The translations under genes and the position numbers were made by a program. Below the pieces are notes generated by a model, which worked only from the letters and a program-made list of their open reading frames with translations, had not been told where the DNA came from and ran no database searches. From Conchocele bisecta (lineage: Eukaryota > Mollusca > Bivalvia > Lucinida > Thyasiridae): 64,000 nt of DNA. Location of the stretch: contig CM055266.1 in the NCBI GenBank assembly GCA_029237695.1, positions 10,247,805 to 10,311,804 of the forward strand, read 5' to 3'. Shown piece after piece: positions 11,717-23,785 of the stretch (positions are counted from its first letter, which is position 1; each line of letters begins with the position of its first letter).

Positions 11717-12488
11717 GAAAAGGTGTACTCTAAGTCATATGAAATATCACTGAAATATTGACAATTTATGACAAATTTTATACATATGACATGCGCCATG
11801 TGATTTTGTCATACATGTGCGCACTTTCATGAAAAATATTTACAAATTTTACAATATCTTTCATAAATAACATTGAATGGTGACAACATGGTGACATTCT
11901 GCATTTGCTCTGAGAATTTCATCAACGTTTGGCATGAGTTACAGTAAATATCGCAAAAATCTGTAAACATTTTTCATGAAATTCCACACAAACTGCAATT
12001 TTTTTATTGTCTGAGGTCCATCAAAATACACCATCTCGCACGTCTTAAGCATGTTAAGTACAGTGAAAGCACGGGTGTCAAACATTATAATTCAGTGGGT
12101 GGCCGCAGGGCTCCAGATAAGGAATTAGTAATTGAGTATTGTTACTCCATCAGTTCTGAAGCAATTGGGTATTTCAAAATTTTAATTGGGTAAAATTAAG
12201 TCACACTACTGTTTACACATCAACAGACAGCAATTATTGAATAGTTTGTTTCGAAATGAAAACATATCTTGGCATTTCATTAGAATTGTCTCCTTGGATG
12301 TGTTTTCATGGAAAAATAAGAAAAATATGCTATATTGTGGTCTGTTTATTGTTTTCTGCAGCATGATAAAGGTACTACAATTGTTCTCATTGCTTTTTGA
12401 TACTCACTACTTTTGATTTCAATTGGGTTTTTGGCAATTTTAATTGGGTATTTACGCAAATACGCAGCTTATCTGGAGCTGGAGCTCT
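11717..12488. other. no gene; diverged foldback relative
   Basis: Positions 11,793-12,005 resemble the 9,549-9,759 element (CCATGTGATTTTGT, CATTTGCTCTGA, ATGAAATT) without a clean right arm. The rest is AT-rich host sequence. The imperfect TTTTAATTGGGTA pieces at about 12,180 and 12,440 bracket a short segment. Confidence 0.35.
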
Positions 12489-12523
<35 letters not shown>

Positions 12524-12545
12524 GGGGGGGGAGGGTGGGGGGGTT
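12489..12545. repeat. poly-G tract (34 G) and G-rich tail
   Basis: A run of about 34 G is followed by GGTGGGGGGGGAGGGTGGGGGGG. Such tracts are a signature of the GGATTCAGGGGG repeat type in this genome (compare 18,429-18,458) and can form G-quadruplexes. Run length may be unreliable in an assembly. Confidence 0.8.
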
Positions 12546-13611
12546 CACTCACAATATAATGATTACACCAGCTTACATTGTCTCACAGCTGACAAGTAGA
12601 ACTATCGGATTATTCATAATATCAAGGACTTACCATTGACACCCGAACATTTTGGATATTCTTGTGCCCAAATTCTTGTCCAATAACTTCTAGCCAGAAA
12701 TTCATGTCACGTGTCCGATCCGAACTCAGTTTCTCGCATTCCACACCTTGATTTGTGATTACTGCGGGCAATCTATACTATTCCAGTGTCCTTTCTCTAT
12801 CTTTACGATGACGATATCCGTATATAGAACACTTCACACCCACTAACTAACTGAATTTAGGTCAAACTTCGAGCGTGTTTTGATTTGTGTATCGAGATAT
12901 TGGAACATGGCGGAGCTTCCGGTTTGGGACGTCAAAATGTTATTCATAGCCAATTTGCAAACCGCCGAACTCTTGTAGTTATTTACGTTAATTTATTAAA
13001 AAATTGTGTTATTTCGCTTATTTAAAGTTTTAAACAGAGATAATGGCCAAAAATGAAAAATTATCCGGTTGATGTAGTTTGGAAGTGATACAACAAATTT
13101 CCCGTTTGTAGATTACCGAATATAGGAGAAAAGGGTGGTTACAAACTTTTTCACAAACCGATGGATAACCAATATATTAGCCGATCTATAAATAGATCGG
13201 CTAATAATAATATGTGAGAATTAATGTTTGGGTGTATGCTAAGCGCCGTGGAAAGCATGTACATATGATAATCAGAATAAGCACTGGTTACATATTTCAC
13301 AAGAGCGTTTTGTTATCAGCTGCGGTTTAATTGAAGTAGAAAGATGGTTTGTTCAGACAGTCCTGTGAACCCTTTCACCCCTAAGTAACTGCAATGGATT
13401 TTGATATGTTAATTTTCCTACCAATCTAATCGTCACAAAATGATTCTCAGACTAGTCCATTTATGAAAAGGGGTGCTTTTACTCTAACAAATATGAAAAC
13501 TACTTGAACAAGTGCAGATCATGATGAGACGACTCTTTACGAGCCGGCTCATCTGGATATGCACTATTTGCCAATACCACTGACAAGGACTGTACAGGCC
13601 TGTGGTGTTGA
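12546..13611. other. no confirmed gene; possible minus-strand 5' exon
   Basis: On the minus strand an ATG near 12,706 opens 24 codons that end at ATG|GTAAGT (about 12,629). This could be a first exon for the transposase frame that enters at 11,500, but the phases do not match, so it is only noted. A palindrome TTAGCCGATCTATAAATAGA lies at about 13,179-13,206. Confidence 0.25.
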
Positions 13612-14064
13612 AAGTGGCACACTCAGTAGGCACAATCTGTTATTTATATCAGACACCATCTGAGGCATTATTTGGCAAAATAAACATGCATTCACCATTA
13701 CCTCACCATTTCCACACTGATAACGGGGGCAATAACCGTGTTTCTTTAAAATATTAACGGACATTACTATTTATTCTCTGTTTTTATTTTTGATGTGCAA
13801 TGATCATACTTTATACTCTGTAGAAAATATTACTTTTTCGGGTGACGCATTTAATTAGTATAAATGATTAAACAATATCATGCCTCATTTGCATATGAAA
13901 ATAGCCTGATACCACCGCCCGTCACTATCAGTAAACTAAATATTACTAAATGATTATAGCGGGCACTCGTAATTTTTATAACTGGTGAAATAGTGATACA
14001 ATTATATACTTATTTAATTCCTATAAATAACATGTTGTGCTTACTGAGTGTGCATGTACCTCCT
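13612..14064. mobile_element. TTAA-type MITE, copy B
   Basis: The ends are degenerate forms of the family ends (GGCACACTCAGTAGGCACAA; ...TTACTGAGTGTGCATGTACC). The right flank is TTAA (14,065-14,068) and the left flank TTGA. The interior (GGTGACGCATTTAATTAGTA, GCCTGATACCACCGCCC) matches copies C and D. Its orientation is the same as copy C. Confidence 0.65.
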
Positions 14065-14237
14065 TTAAATTGCAGAGCAGTTTATGGAGACTATGCCAGG
14101 GTTAATTCACAGTTGTACTGTGACTGACACAGGTCTGATGGCATATGTGACCAGTGTAGCCCCTGATCAATGAGCACACCATTGCTGAACAGATGTATAT
14201 TACGGGTGTACTTTTTATTAGAATACATTCTTTGGTG

Positions 14238-14561
14238 AGCTACTGTCTGTTTCACGAAAGCTGCTAACATTTTAGACTATATAAAGGAAGCAAAAACATT
14301 TTTTTTGGATAATGTTGCCAGGTTTCGGAGGTTGTTTTCTTCTCGTTTTTTTTACTTATCCCACAGCTCCTCTGCCTACTTTTCCCTCCATGTTAAATTC
14401 CCACAGAAAAATCTCTTTTTCGTAATAAAATCAATAATTGACCAAATTTTACGAAATGAAAAGAAGGCACATTCAAAAAATAAATATTATGTTTTAAAGG
14501 CCGTAACATTTTGCACTTACGAACATTTTAGTAGCATGAAGTTTAGTGAAACGACCCCAGA
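14238..14561. mobile_element. small TIR element, GTTTCACGAAA ends
   Basis: The left end TACTGTCTGTTTCACGAAAG and the inverted right end near 14,527-14,561 (GTAGCATGAAGTTTAGTGAA) link it to the 5,228-6,328 and 25,446-25,668 elements. It contains no ORF with protein features. Confidence 0.55.
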
Positions 14562-15420
14562 TGTTTCATTGCTACAGTAAGGCACAGTTGAAGGGAACAG
14601 TGGAATAAGGGGCTCCCTCAAAGTCCCCGCGAAAGTGCCAAAACCTTATAGGACATTCTGTATGGTAAACTTGAATTGTTTTACCAGACGCGACAAAGGA
14701 AGGTGATTTGAAGTTCAAGCCAGAATAGAAAGTCAACAACTTGTTTTGTCATAGTTGCATGGACATTCGATCCGGCCACTTCCTGTTTACCGTCGGAACG
14801 GCGGCAATTTAACCTTTATGGAGTTAGCACCTTTCTTCTATTGACCCCTTTAATTATACAATAGAATACATGTATTAGCCAGCCATTCCCGGGAAGGGAC
14901 CCTTTTCAATCATTTTGGGGGAAAACTCACACTAAATTGGGAATTTTCCATCTCAATTTTTCTGTTAAGCCAGTTCATGTCAAGGATAAACTATCATCCA
15001 ACATTATTACATGTATTTTTATTATTTCTCATCAAACGTCTCGATAAGACGGTTCAAATCAATGGTAACAACATATACTTTAATTAAAAAATGAAGCAAA
15101 CAGAAAAGAAAATGTTGGTAAATTTTGATACCTGATGTTTTTACTTTTCAATTAAGATTTTTTTTCGGAGTTTGGGAAGAAAAAACGGCCCCTAGCATTG
15201 GAGAAGGGGCCGATATTCGGGCCCAGTGCGTATGGTAAATTAATCCCTGGAATATACTTTATCCACTGGTTATGCCAGTGACACCAGAATTCAATCACAA
15301 ATGTACCCTAGCTGCCGCTGAATATAAACATACTGTAAAAAGCAAGAAACCGTTTTTAACGACCTGTACTGCTGTAGCAGCGAATCAATACATAATAATG
15401 CTATGGTAGTACAGAGTGGC
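14562..15420. other. no gene; one foldback relative
   Basis: Positions 15,018-15,098 are a diverged member of the CCGTCTC foldback family (TTATTTCTCATCAAACGTCT... TGGTAACAACATATAC). The left half is shortened relative to 4,731-4,830. The remainder has no visible feature. Confidence 0.4.
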
Positions 15421-15690
15421 CTGCGGTTCTCTTACCAGGCGAATTGCAATTCCTTGAGCGCATGATTGCAATTCGCATTCCCATTAATTGCAATTGGACC
15501 GCAATCGGACTGCAATCATGTGACTGCGTTCCAAAGAGTTGGTTGCGGAATTGCAATACTTATAGCGCAGTTAGCGCTGCGCTCCGCTTTTAATTGCAGT
15601 TTACGCTCCTTTTTTTCTTTAAACTGCGAAAGAATGACCGCTTTACGCTACGCTCTGCGGTCAAACCAACGGACCGCTCTGTTTGACCAA
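15421..15690. repeat. repeat end with TTGCAATTC blocks
   Basis: It begins CTGCGGTTCTCTTACCAGGC and is rich in AATTGCAATT, GCGCTACG and CGAAAGAATGACCGC blocks. The inverse of the same terminal sequence closes the repeat at 24,353-24,568, so the two are probably opposite ends of one repeat family. Confidence 0.5.
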
Positions 15691-16394
15691 TGCGGCAATA
15701 AAATCGAAGAGTTGACAAACGTATCCGTGTTCCAATCCAAAATTTTATCCCATCTATTTCATTCAAAGTGACTAGAAAGTCAGCGGTATTGGTGATCTGT
15801 TTTTTTGGTGCGCAAATATAAATCGGCGGGTTATTGCGAGACAAACAGTGAAACATTGACCTTGACAATTTCTTGGACACAAAAAAATGTCGTCACTGCC
15901 GTTCCGAATATCAAGAACACATTAATAGACATATTTATTTTCATATAACATCAAATTATAATGTGTGGTCCACGGTATAATATTGCAAAACTAAGCATCA
16001 ATTTTGCGTTTTGTTTACTTTTTCGTCGGTATCAAATTACGTTTTCCTATTCTGTTAACATTATTTCGACGCTATCCTATAGTCGACATGACAATTTCTG
16101 AGATCAACACAACTTTTCATAATGTCTTTCAATTTCAAGCTGCAAGGAGACTGTGAATTGCATATTAACCATAATAACCTGGTGAACATATTGATAATAA
16201 TTTTAAAAGAAAAGCATATTTTAATTTTCGAAACCTGATCATAAAAAGAAAATTAAAAAAATATTTTGAAATTAGATTTCTATTACTGCAAACGTTCTGT
16301 TCTGGCTGTTGATATCTATTGACCGAATCAAATTTTGTGAAGATAATATTTATTCCGGTGATAGCCATTTCTTTAAAATAAAACGGCTTACTTG

Positions 16395-16490
16395 TGTCAC
16401 AGAGTGAGAAAGATAAATAACGGCCCGGAATCGAACCAGGGACCTCATGTTTACCGTACCATGCCCATGGCTCTACCGAGCAAGCTAACA
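16395..16490 (-). repeat. tRNA-derived SINE (head region)
   Basis: Read on the minus strand, TTAGCTTGCTCGGTAGAGC fits a pol III A box and GGTTCGATTCC a B box. They are followed by GGGCCGTTATTTATCTTTCTC and CACTCTGTGACA. The same tail (ATCTTTCTCACCCTGTGACA) follows the second SINE at 16,987. It is not a functional tRNA: the acceptor stem and anticodon arm do not pair well. Confidence 0.65.
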
Positions 16491-16676
16491 ATGCACAGAT
16501 CATACACACTTCATCCACATAGTCAGTTGCGTATTGTGACATTCTTCTCCGCCAAATTGGAATTCGTCCTCGAATTCCATGTTTAATTTTTGTCTCCGAA
16601 TTCCATATGTTTGGGTACAATTTTGGGAGTATTTATCAGTCGCTGTCCTTCGTTGGGCAACAGAATAATCAATTAT

Positions 16677-16935
16677 CGTCCGTACCCAGAGTTATGGTGC
16701 TCCATAGGTTTTTCCTGCAGAGTACCGAATCAGATCTCATTCGCGCTTTAGCTGTTAATCGTGACACATTTTTCTGTACTTATTACACAAAAATGAATAA
16801 GTATAATACTGACATTTCTTTCAATTGAACAATACAGAAAATATGTCGCAATTAACAGTTGAAGTGCAAATCAGATGTGATTTGGTACTTTGAAGGGGAA
16901 ACCTACGGAGAGCACCATAACTCTCGGTACGGACG
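16677..16935. repeat. foldback MITE between two SINEs
   Basis: Terminal arms CGTCCGTACCCAGAGTTATG and the inverted CATAACTCTCGGTACGGACG border a 259-bp palindromic unit. Inner arms (GGTGCTCC / GGAGAGCACC, GTACCGAATCAGATC / GATTTGGTAC) also pair. Confidence 0.7.
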
Positions 16936-16986
16936 ATGCGGGAGTATTCTGCAGAGTTACTTCCCGCAACTACGTTGGACGCTAAA

Positions 16987-17080
16987 TGTCACAGGGTGAG
17001 AAAGATGCGCACCAGCCCGGAATCGAACCGGGATCTCTGGTTTACCACACCATCGCTCTACCTACTGAGCAAACCGGACA
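16987..17080 (-). repeat. tRNA-derived SINE (second copy)
   Basis: On the minus strand GTTTGCTCAGTAGGTAGAGC (A box) and GGTTCGATTCCGGGC (B box) are followed by ATCTTTCTCACCCTGTGACA. It is diverged from the copy at 16,395 but shares the same head and tail. Confidence 0.65.
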
Positions 17081-17760
17081 CAAATACACACTTATTCACC
17101 ATAGTGATCACTTCATTCCACCAAAAATTCCAAGCTAGAAGTTATGCCAAATTATTACAGTCAACATCACAGATTATGCTCTTGGCGACATTAGCGGACA
17201 CAAATTTGTCCATCAATTTGATCAAATAAACAACGGAATCTGACAGGTAACACTACGACGGCGCATGGAAACCTCATTATTCTGGTACTTGGAATCAAAA
17301 CGGTGGATATTAAGATCAATATGTGAGGCGCTGACAGAACCTTTAACATTTTTTTATCACAATAGCAGCTACAGGGATTGTTGGACGCATTTATTTAGAG
17401 GAACAAGAGATTACAACCCGCATTGGATAATATACTAAGTGACATTTTGTTCTAACGTACACCAACATAGAGGATTAAATTTGCGACAATGTTGGATTCT
17501 GGATTTTGTGGACAGGTGACAGAAATCGGAGCTGGATAAGAACCGACAGACGTGATTCTGAATATGTGTGCTTGGTCTGTGGTTTTTCTTCCAGATCATG
17601 TCATGCATGTTTTAATTTCACGTCATATTAAAGCAGCACTGTTGAACAAAATGAATAACTTTAATATTCTACACCAGAATTAAAGTTCATTCATCGTCTG
17701 ATGTGTAACTGATGAATTAAGGTAAGTTACTTGTATATGACAACTTTTGCCTCACTAATT
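17081..17760. other. no gene seen
   Basis: Host DNA with no repeat borders or coding features that I can support. Confidence 0.35.
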
Positions 17761-18250
17761 TTTATGCCCCCACCACGATAGTGGAGGGGGCATTTAGTGT
17801 TACCCTTGTCCGTTCTTCCGTCCGTCACCAACCTAGTAACTCGTAAATCTTTTAAACCGTAATAGCTAGACCTGAAACTTGGTACATGTATGTTTGATTC
17901 AACCCCATGGTCATGGATTATCTCCCCCTTTTCAAGTTAGAATTTTCCAATTTTGGCTTGTAGATCGTAAAACTTTTAAACCCTAATAGCTACACACCTG
18001 AAACTTGATATGTAGCTTCCTTATGATGAGTAGATTTGCAAAGTTTATTTTGATTCGACCACCGAGTCATGGATTATCTCCCCCTTTTTTAATTAGAATT
18101 TGAAAATTTTGCCTTGTAACTCGTAAAACTTTTGTAATAGCTACAGCACTGAAATTTGATATGTAGCTTCCTTATGATGAGTAGATGCGGAAAGTTTATT
18201 TCGATTTTTGATTCGAACCCTGTGTCATGGATTATCTCTCCCTTTTGGAC
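17761..18250 (+). repeat. mollusc-type repeat, ATGCCCCCACC start
   Basis: It starts TTTTTATGCCCCCACCACGA with the partner GGAGGGGGCATTTAG (a short hairpin), then a TCCGTTCTTCCGTCCGTC block. Three internal units follow (AACTCGTAAATCTTTTAAAC and relatives near 17,838, 17,965 and 18,118; GGATTATCTCCCCCTTTT near 17,917, 18,068 and 18,229). A related start is at 20,711. Confidence 0.6.
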
Positions 18251-18284
18251 ACTGGAATTTTGCCTTGTTTACTATCAAAGCGAT

Positions 18285-18427
18285 ATGTGCAAGGGCGGAT
18301 TCAGGGGGGGGGGGTGGGGCAAGGCACGTTTCTACGTTCTCGTTGTGAATTTATTGTTTATTGGTTTTTTTTTTTGCTCCAGAATGAGCCAGAACGCAGG
18401 AAATGCGATGTAGATTTCAAATAATTT

Positions 18428-18459
<32 letters not shown>

Positions 18460-18560
18460 ATGCCCCCGGACTCCCCTAGCGCATTCGATAATATAGTCAA
18501 GTATTGCAAAATAGTTACGCCCTCCCTAACCCGAAATCCTGGATACGCCCCTGATATGGG
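18285..18560. repeat. GGCGGATTCAGG repeat with 30-G tract
   Basis: It opens AAGGGCGGATTCAGGGGG and closes with the inverted-type end CGAAATCCTGGATACGCCCC. A poly-G run occupies 18,429-18,458. It is related to 4,627-4,930. Confidence 0.55.
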
Positions 18561-18719
18561 GTATCCGTGTTCTATGAACACAATTTCTAGTTTAGTTATC
18601 TCCCTTTGTTTTTTTGCGCACTGATTTGTCCGGAGCATAACGCGAACACCCTTTGCAATATTTTTTATGAAACTTAACACATGCATAGGTCTCACGGGAC
18701 AGTGCGGAGCTAGCGTTAA

Positions 18720-19139
18720 AGGTACATGCCCACTCAGTAGGCACAAAATGTTCTTTATGTCGGAGACATCATCGGAGACATTTTCTGGCCATATAAACAA
18801 TCATTTAATATTACCAACGTATTGTTTGGCATTATTATACATTACTATTTATTCTCTGTATTTATTTTTTGATGTGCAATGATCATACTTTATAATCTGT
18901 CAATTTTGTTTCCAGTTTATGCATTTAATTAGTATAAATAATTATAAAATATCATGCCCCATTTGCACATGAAAATACCGATACCACCGCGCGTCACTAT
19001 CAGTAAAATAAATATTACCAAATGATTATATCTGTATAGCGGGCACTCGTAATGTTTATAACTAGTGGAATAGTGACAATTATACACTTATTTAATTCCC
19101 ATAAAGAGCATTTTTAGCCTACTGAGTGGGCATGCAACT
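18720..19139. mobile_element. TTAA-type MITE, copy C
   Basis: A 420-bp element with exact TTAA on both sides (18,716-18,719 and 19,140-19,143). It starts AGGTACATGCCCACTCAGTA and ends ...CTACTGAGTGGGCATGCAACT. It is in the opposite orientation to copy D. No ORF. Confidence 0.8.
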
Positions 19140-19159
19140 TTAAAAAGGGGTTGGACAAT

Positions 19160-20710
19160 TTTTGTCGCGACCGCCTGCGGACAGTGCGATATAGTCTGCG
19201 CATTGACGTCCATCCGTAGTTTTTTTGCCGAGCCTGCTTGCGGAAAGCGAGACTTAGTGATCACAATGACGTCCGTGCGTCAGTCCGTCCGAAATCGGTG
19301 TATGTTTTTAAATACCATATCCTAAGTCACATTGACTTAAAACATCAAATGCTTATTAGTCATCATCCATATATTCATTCTGTGTCCCACTTATGCGGCT
19401 CCTGTGCCCCAAGGTCAAGGTCAAATGACTTTGAAATTTGTGTTAAAAGTTTTTGCATACCTTATATCTCCACAGCACTTTTTCAGATTTGCTTCAAACT
19501 TCAGATATTTAATTCTTTATTATTATCCATATTTTCATATTATAGCCCACGCATGCGACCCACATGCACAAGATAAAGGTCAAATGACTTTAAAATTTGC
19601 GTTAAAGCTTTTACATACCTTAATTCAAACTTCAAATAAATATACTCCGAGACCATCAAATGCCTCGATGGGCTCGACATGCGGGCCATGGCCATCTGGT
19701 TTTTATTTACCGTAGGTTAAAGTTTTTAAGAACACTATATCTCAGAAACAGATTCGCCAATTCAATCGAAGCTTCATATGTGTGTTTATCATCATCTATA
19801 TTTTCATTCTATGCTCAACCCCTGCAACCCCTGTGCCCAATATCAAGGTCAAATTACTTTGAAATTTACCTCAAAGTTTTTGACATCCCTGCATGTGGAC
19901 AGTGCGATATAGTTGTCACATTGGCCTACATACGTACGTACATCCATATGTACGTCACTTCGTGCGTCCGGTTAAATTTTTTGATTTAAGGTTAAAGTTT
20001 TTAAAGGTACATGCCCACTCAGTAGGCACAAACTGTTCTTTATAGCAATTAAATAAGTGTATAATTGTGTCACTATTCCACCAGTTCTAAAAATTACGTG
20101 TGCCCGCTATCCATATATAATCATTTAGTAATATTTATTTTACTGATAATGACTAGCAGTGGTATCAAGCTATTTTCATAGGCAAATGGGGCATGATATT
20201 TTTTAATTACTTATACTAATTAAATGTGATTCCCTGAAAAAATAATGTTTTCGACAGATTATAAAGTATGATCATTGCACATCAAAAAATAAATAGTAAT
20301 GTCTTGGTAACATTTTAAGGAAACACGGTTATCGCCCCTGATAGCAGTGTGGAAATTTACGTCTGATATAAAATGTATAATAATGCCAATAAATATGTGT
20401 ATTAATGGTGAATTAATGTTTATTTTGCCCGAAAATGTCTCAGATGATGTCTCTGATATAAAGAACATTTTGTGCCTACTGAGTGGGCATGTACCTTTAA
20501 GAACACTATATCTCTGAAACTGCTTCACCAATTCACTCGAAACTTCACATACTGTGTATTTATCACCCACATTTTCATTATTATTTATATGTGCCCAATG
20601 TCACGGTCAAATTACTTTGAAATTTCCGTTAAAGTTTTTGTTGGGCCCGCTTGCAGACAGAGCGATAAAGTCGGCACATTGGTGTGCATTCAGGATAAAG
20701 TTTTTGGTTA
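19160..20710 (+). repeat. AAGGTCA-type tandem repeat block
   Basis: Units carry CAAGGTCAAATGACTTTGAA followed by TTAAAGTTTTT and ...ACTATATCTC, at about 19,411, 19,576, 19,844 and 20,602. Heads such as GCCTGCTTGCGGAAAGCGAG occur at 19,222 and 20,645. The block is interrupted by MITE copy D (20,005-20,496). Confidence 0.6.
20005..20496. mobile_element. TTAA-type MITE, copy D
   Basis: A 492-bp element with TTAA at 20,001-20,004 and 20,497-20,500 and inverted ends of roughly 35-40 bp (AGGTACATGCCCACTCAGTA...). The flanks rejoin to match the uninterrupted unit at 19,717-19,750 (TTAAAGTTTTTAAGAACACT), which serves as an empty site and proves the TTAA duplication. Confidence 0.85.
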
Positions 20711-20870
20711 AAGTGTGTTTATGCCACCGGGTTTCGAAGAAACGGGTGGCATATAGTGTTTGGACCGTCCGTCTGTCCGTCCGTCTGTCCGTCCGTCCGT
20801 CCGTCACACTTTTCGGTTAACCACTTTGTCACAATTTCTCAAATATGCTGCAGGTGGCATCCGTGTTTGA
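20711..20870 (+). repeat. mollusc-type repeat start with (TCCG)n
   Basis: TGTTTATGCCACCGGGTTTC pairs with AAACGGGTGGCATA. It is followed by a pyrimidine-rich CCGTCCGTCTGTCCGTCCGT stretch at about 20,764-20,806. It has the same architecture as 17,761. Confidence 0.6.
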
Positions 20871-21049
20871 CAGACGCATTTCTTGTTTAGTTAAAGTTTT
20901 TGGGTATACAATCAAAGCCTCGGCGGGTGCGGCATGTTTTTACGTCAACGGGCTAAAGCTTTGTTGCAATAAAAAAATTGTTTGTACTATCAAATGCCTC
21001 GGCGGGCACGACATGCAGGCCATGGCCTCAGATTATCTAGTTATAGACA

Positions 21050-23785
21050 TGCGATTGATCAGTCGGCCATCGCACCATGACTAGCTTAGCACTTGATCAG
21101 TCGGCCATCGCACCAGGACTAGTTTAGCACTTGATCAGTAGGCCATCGCACCAGGACTAGTTTAGAACTTGATCAGTCGGCCATCGCGCACCAGGACTAG
21201 TTTAGCACTTGATCAGTCGGCCATCGCTCCAAGACTAGTTTAGAACTTGATCAGTCGGCCATCGCACCAGGACTAGTTTAGAACTTGATCAGTCGACCAT
21301 CTCACCAGGACTAGTATAGCACTTGATCAGTCGGCCTTCGAACCAGGACTAGTTAAGAACTTGATCAGTCAGCCATCACACCAGGAATAGTATAGCACTT
21401 GATCAGTCGGCCATCGCACCGGGACTAGTTTAGCCCTTGATCAGTCGGCCATCGCACCAGGACAAGCATAGTACTCGATCAGTCGGCCATCCTACCAGGA
21501 CTAGTTTAGAACTTGATCAGTCGGCCATCGCTCCAGGACTAGTTTAGAACTTGATCAGTCGGCCATTGCTGCAGGACTAGTTTAGAACTTGATCAGTCGG
21601 CCATAGCACCAGGACTAGATTAGCACTTGATCAGTCGGCCATCTCACCATGACTAGTATAGAACTAGGAACTAGATCAGTCGGCCATCGCTCCAGGACTA
21701 GTTTAGCCCTTGATCAGTCGGTCATCGCACCAAGATAGTTTAGCCCTTGATCAGTCGGCCATCGCACCAGGACTAGTGTAGCCCTTGATCAGTCGGCCAT
21801 CGCACCATGACAAGTATAGAACTTGATCAGTCGGCCATCGCACCAGGACTAGTAGAGCACTTGATCAGTCTGCCATCGCACCATAAGTAGTATATCGCTT
21901 GATTAGTCGCCCATTGCACCATGCCCAGTATAGCACTTGATGAGTTGGCCATCTCACCATGCCCAGTATAGCACGTGATCAGTCGGCCATGCCGAGTATA
22001 GCACTTGATCAGTCGGCCATCGCACCAGGACTAGTAGAGCACTTGATCAGTCTGCCATCGCACCATAACTAGTATAGCGCTTGATCAGTCGCCCATTGCA
22101 CCATGCCCAGTATAGCACTTGATCAATTGGCCATCTCACCATGCCCAGTATAGCACGTGATCAGTCGGCCATGCCGAGTATAGCACTTGATCAGTCGGCC
22201 ATCACACCAGGACTACTTAGCACTTGATCAGTCGGCCATCGCACCAGGACTAGTATAGCACTCAATCAGTCGGCCACCACACCAGGACTAGTTTAGAACT
22301 TGATCAGTCGGCCATCGCATCAGGACTAGTTTAGCACTTGATCAGTCGGCCATCTCACCATGACTAGTATAGAACTAGATCAGTCGGCCATCGCTCCAGG
22401 ACTAGTTTAGCCCTTGATCAGTCGGCCATCGCACCATGACTAGTTTAGCCCTTGATCAGTCGGCCTTCGCACCAGGACTAGTGTAGCCCTTGATCAGTCG
22501 CCATCGCACCAGGACTAGTATATAACTTGATCAGTCGGCCATCGCACCAGGACTAGTTTAGCCATTGATCAGTCGGTCATCGCACCAGGACTAGTAGAGC
22601 ACTTGATCAGTCTGCCATCACACCATAAGTAGTATAGCGCTTGATTAGTCGCCCATTGCACCATGCCCAGTATAGCACTTGATCATTTGGCCATCTCACC
22701 ATGCCCAATTTAGCACGTGATCAGTCGGCCATGCCGAGTATAGCACTTGATCAGTCGGCCATCGTACCAGGACTAGTAGAGCACTTGATCAGTCTGCCAT
22801 CGCACCATAACTAGTATAGCGCTTGATTTGATCAGTCGGTCATCGCACCAGGACTAGTAGAGAACTTGATCAGTCTGCCATCGCACCATAAGTAGTATAG
22901 CGCTTGATTAGTCGCCCATTGCACCATGCCCAGTATAGCACTTAATCAGTTGGCCATCTCACCATGCCCAGTATAGCACGTGATCAGTCGGCCATGCCGA
23001 GTATAGCACTTGATCAGTTGGCCATCTCACCATGCCCAGTATAGCACGTGATCAGTCGGCCATGCCGAGCATAGCACTTGATCAGTCGGCCATCTCACCA
23101 GGACTAGTAGAGCACTTGATCAGTCTGCCATAGCACCATAACTAGTATAGTGCTTGATCAGTCGCCCATTGCACCATGCCCAGTATAGCACTTGATCAAT
23201 TGGCCATCTCACCATGCCCAGTATAGCACGTGATCAGTCGGCCATGCCGAGTATAGCACTTGATCAGTCGGCCATCACACCAGGACTACTTTAGCACTTG
23301 ATCAGTCGGCCATCGCACCAGGACTAGTATAGCACTCAATCAGTCGGCCATCACACCAGGACTAGATTAGAACTTGATCAGTCGGCCATCACACCAGGAC
23401 TACTTTAGCACTTGATCATTCGGCCATCGCACCGGGACTAGTTTAGCCCTTGATCAGTCGGTCATCGCACCAGGACTAGTATAGCACTCGATCAGTCGGC
23501 CATCGCACCAGGACTAGTTTAGAACTTGATCAGTCGACCATCGCACCAGGAATAGGTTAGCCCTTGATCAATCGGCCATCGCACCGGGACTAGTTTAGCC
23601 CTTGATCAGTCGGCCATCGCACCAGGACTAGTATAGCACTCGATCAGTCGGCCATCGCACCAGGGCTAGTTTAGAACTTGATCAGTCGGCCATCGCACCA
23701 GTACTAGTTTAGAACTTGATCAGTCGACCATCGCACCAGGAATAGTTTAGCCCTTGAACAGTCGGCTATCGCACCAGGACTCGTC
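21050..23785. repeat. satellite, ~38-bp unit, about 70 copies
   Basis: Units read CTTGATCAGTCGGCCATCGC then ACCAGGACTAGTTTAGCA, with TGATCA in most copies. From about 21,840 to 23,270 a higher-order group recurs: a normal unit, a CTGCCATCGCACCATAA unit, a GCCCATTGCACCATGCCCAG unit, a GGCCATCTCACCATGCCCAG unit, and a short GGCCATGCCGAG unit. Outside that stretch units are simple. There is no coding potential. Confidence 0.95.

Noticed and set aside
12397..12639. Gly-rich ORF
   Set aside because: Produced by the poly-G tract.
16395..17080. tRNA genes
   Set aside because: A and B boxes are present but stems do not pair properly, and both share a common non-tRNA tail, so they are SINEs.
20607..20807. 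Arg/Asp/Thr-rich ORF (DGRTDRRTDRRT) on the minus strand
   Set aside because: Translation of the simple TCCGTCTG repeat; not a gene.
21050..23785. Possible CRISPR array because of regular 38-bp spacing
   Set aside because: The whole unit is repeated without unique spacers, in a eukaryotic context; it is a satellite.
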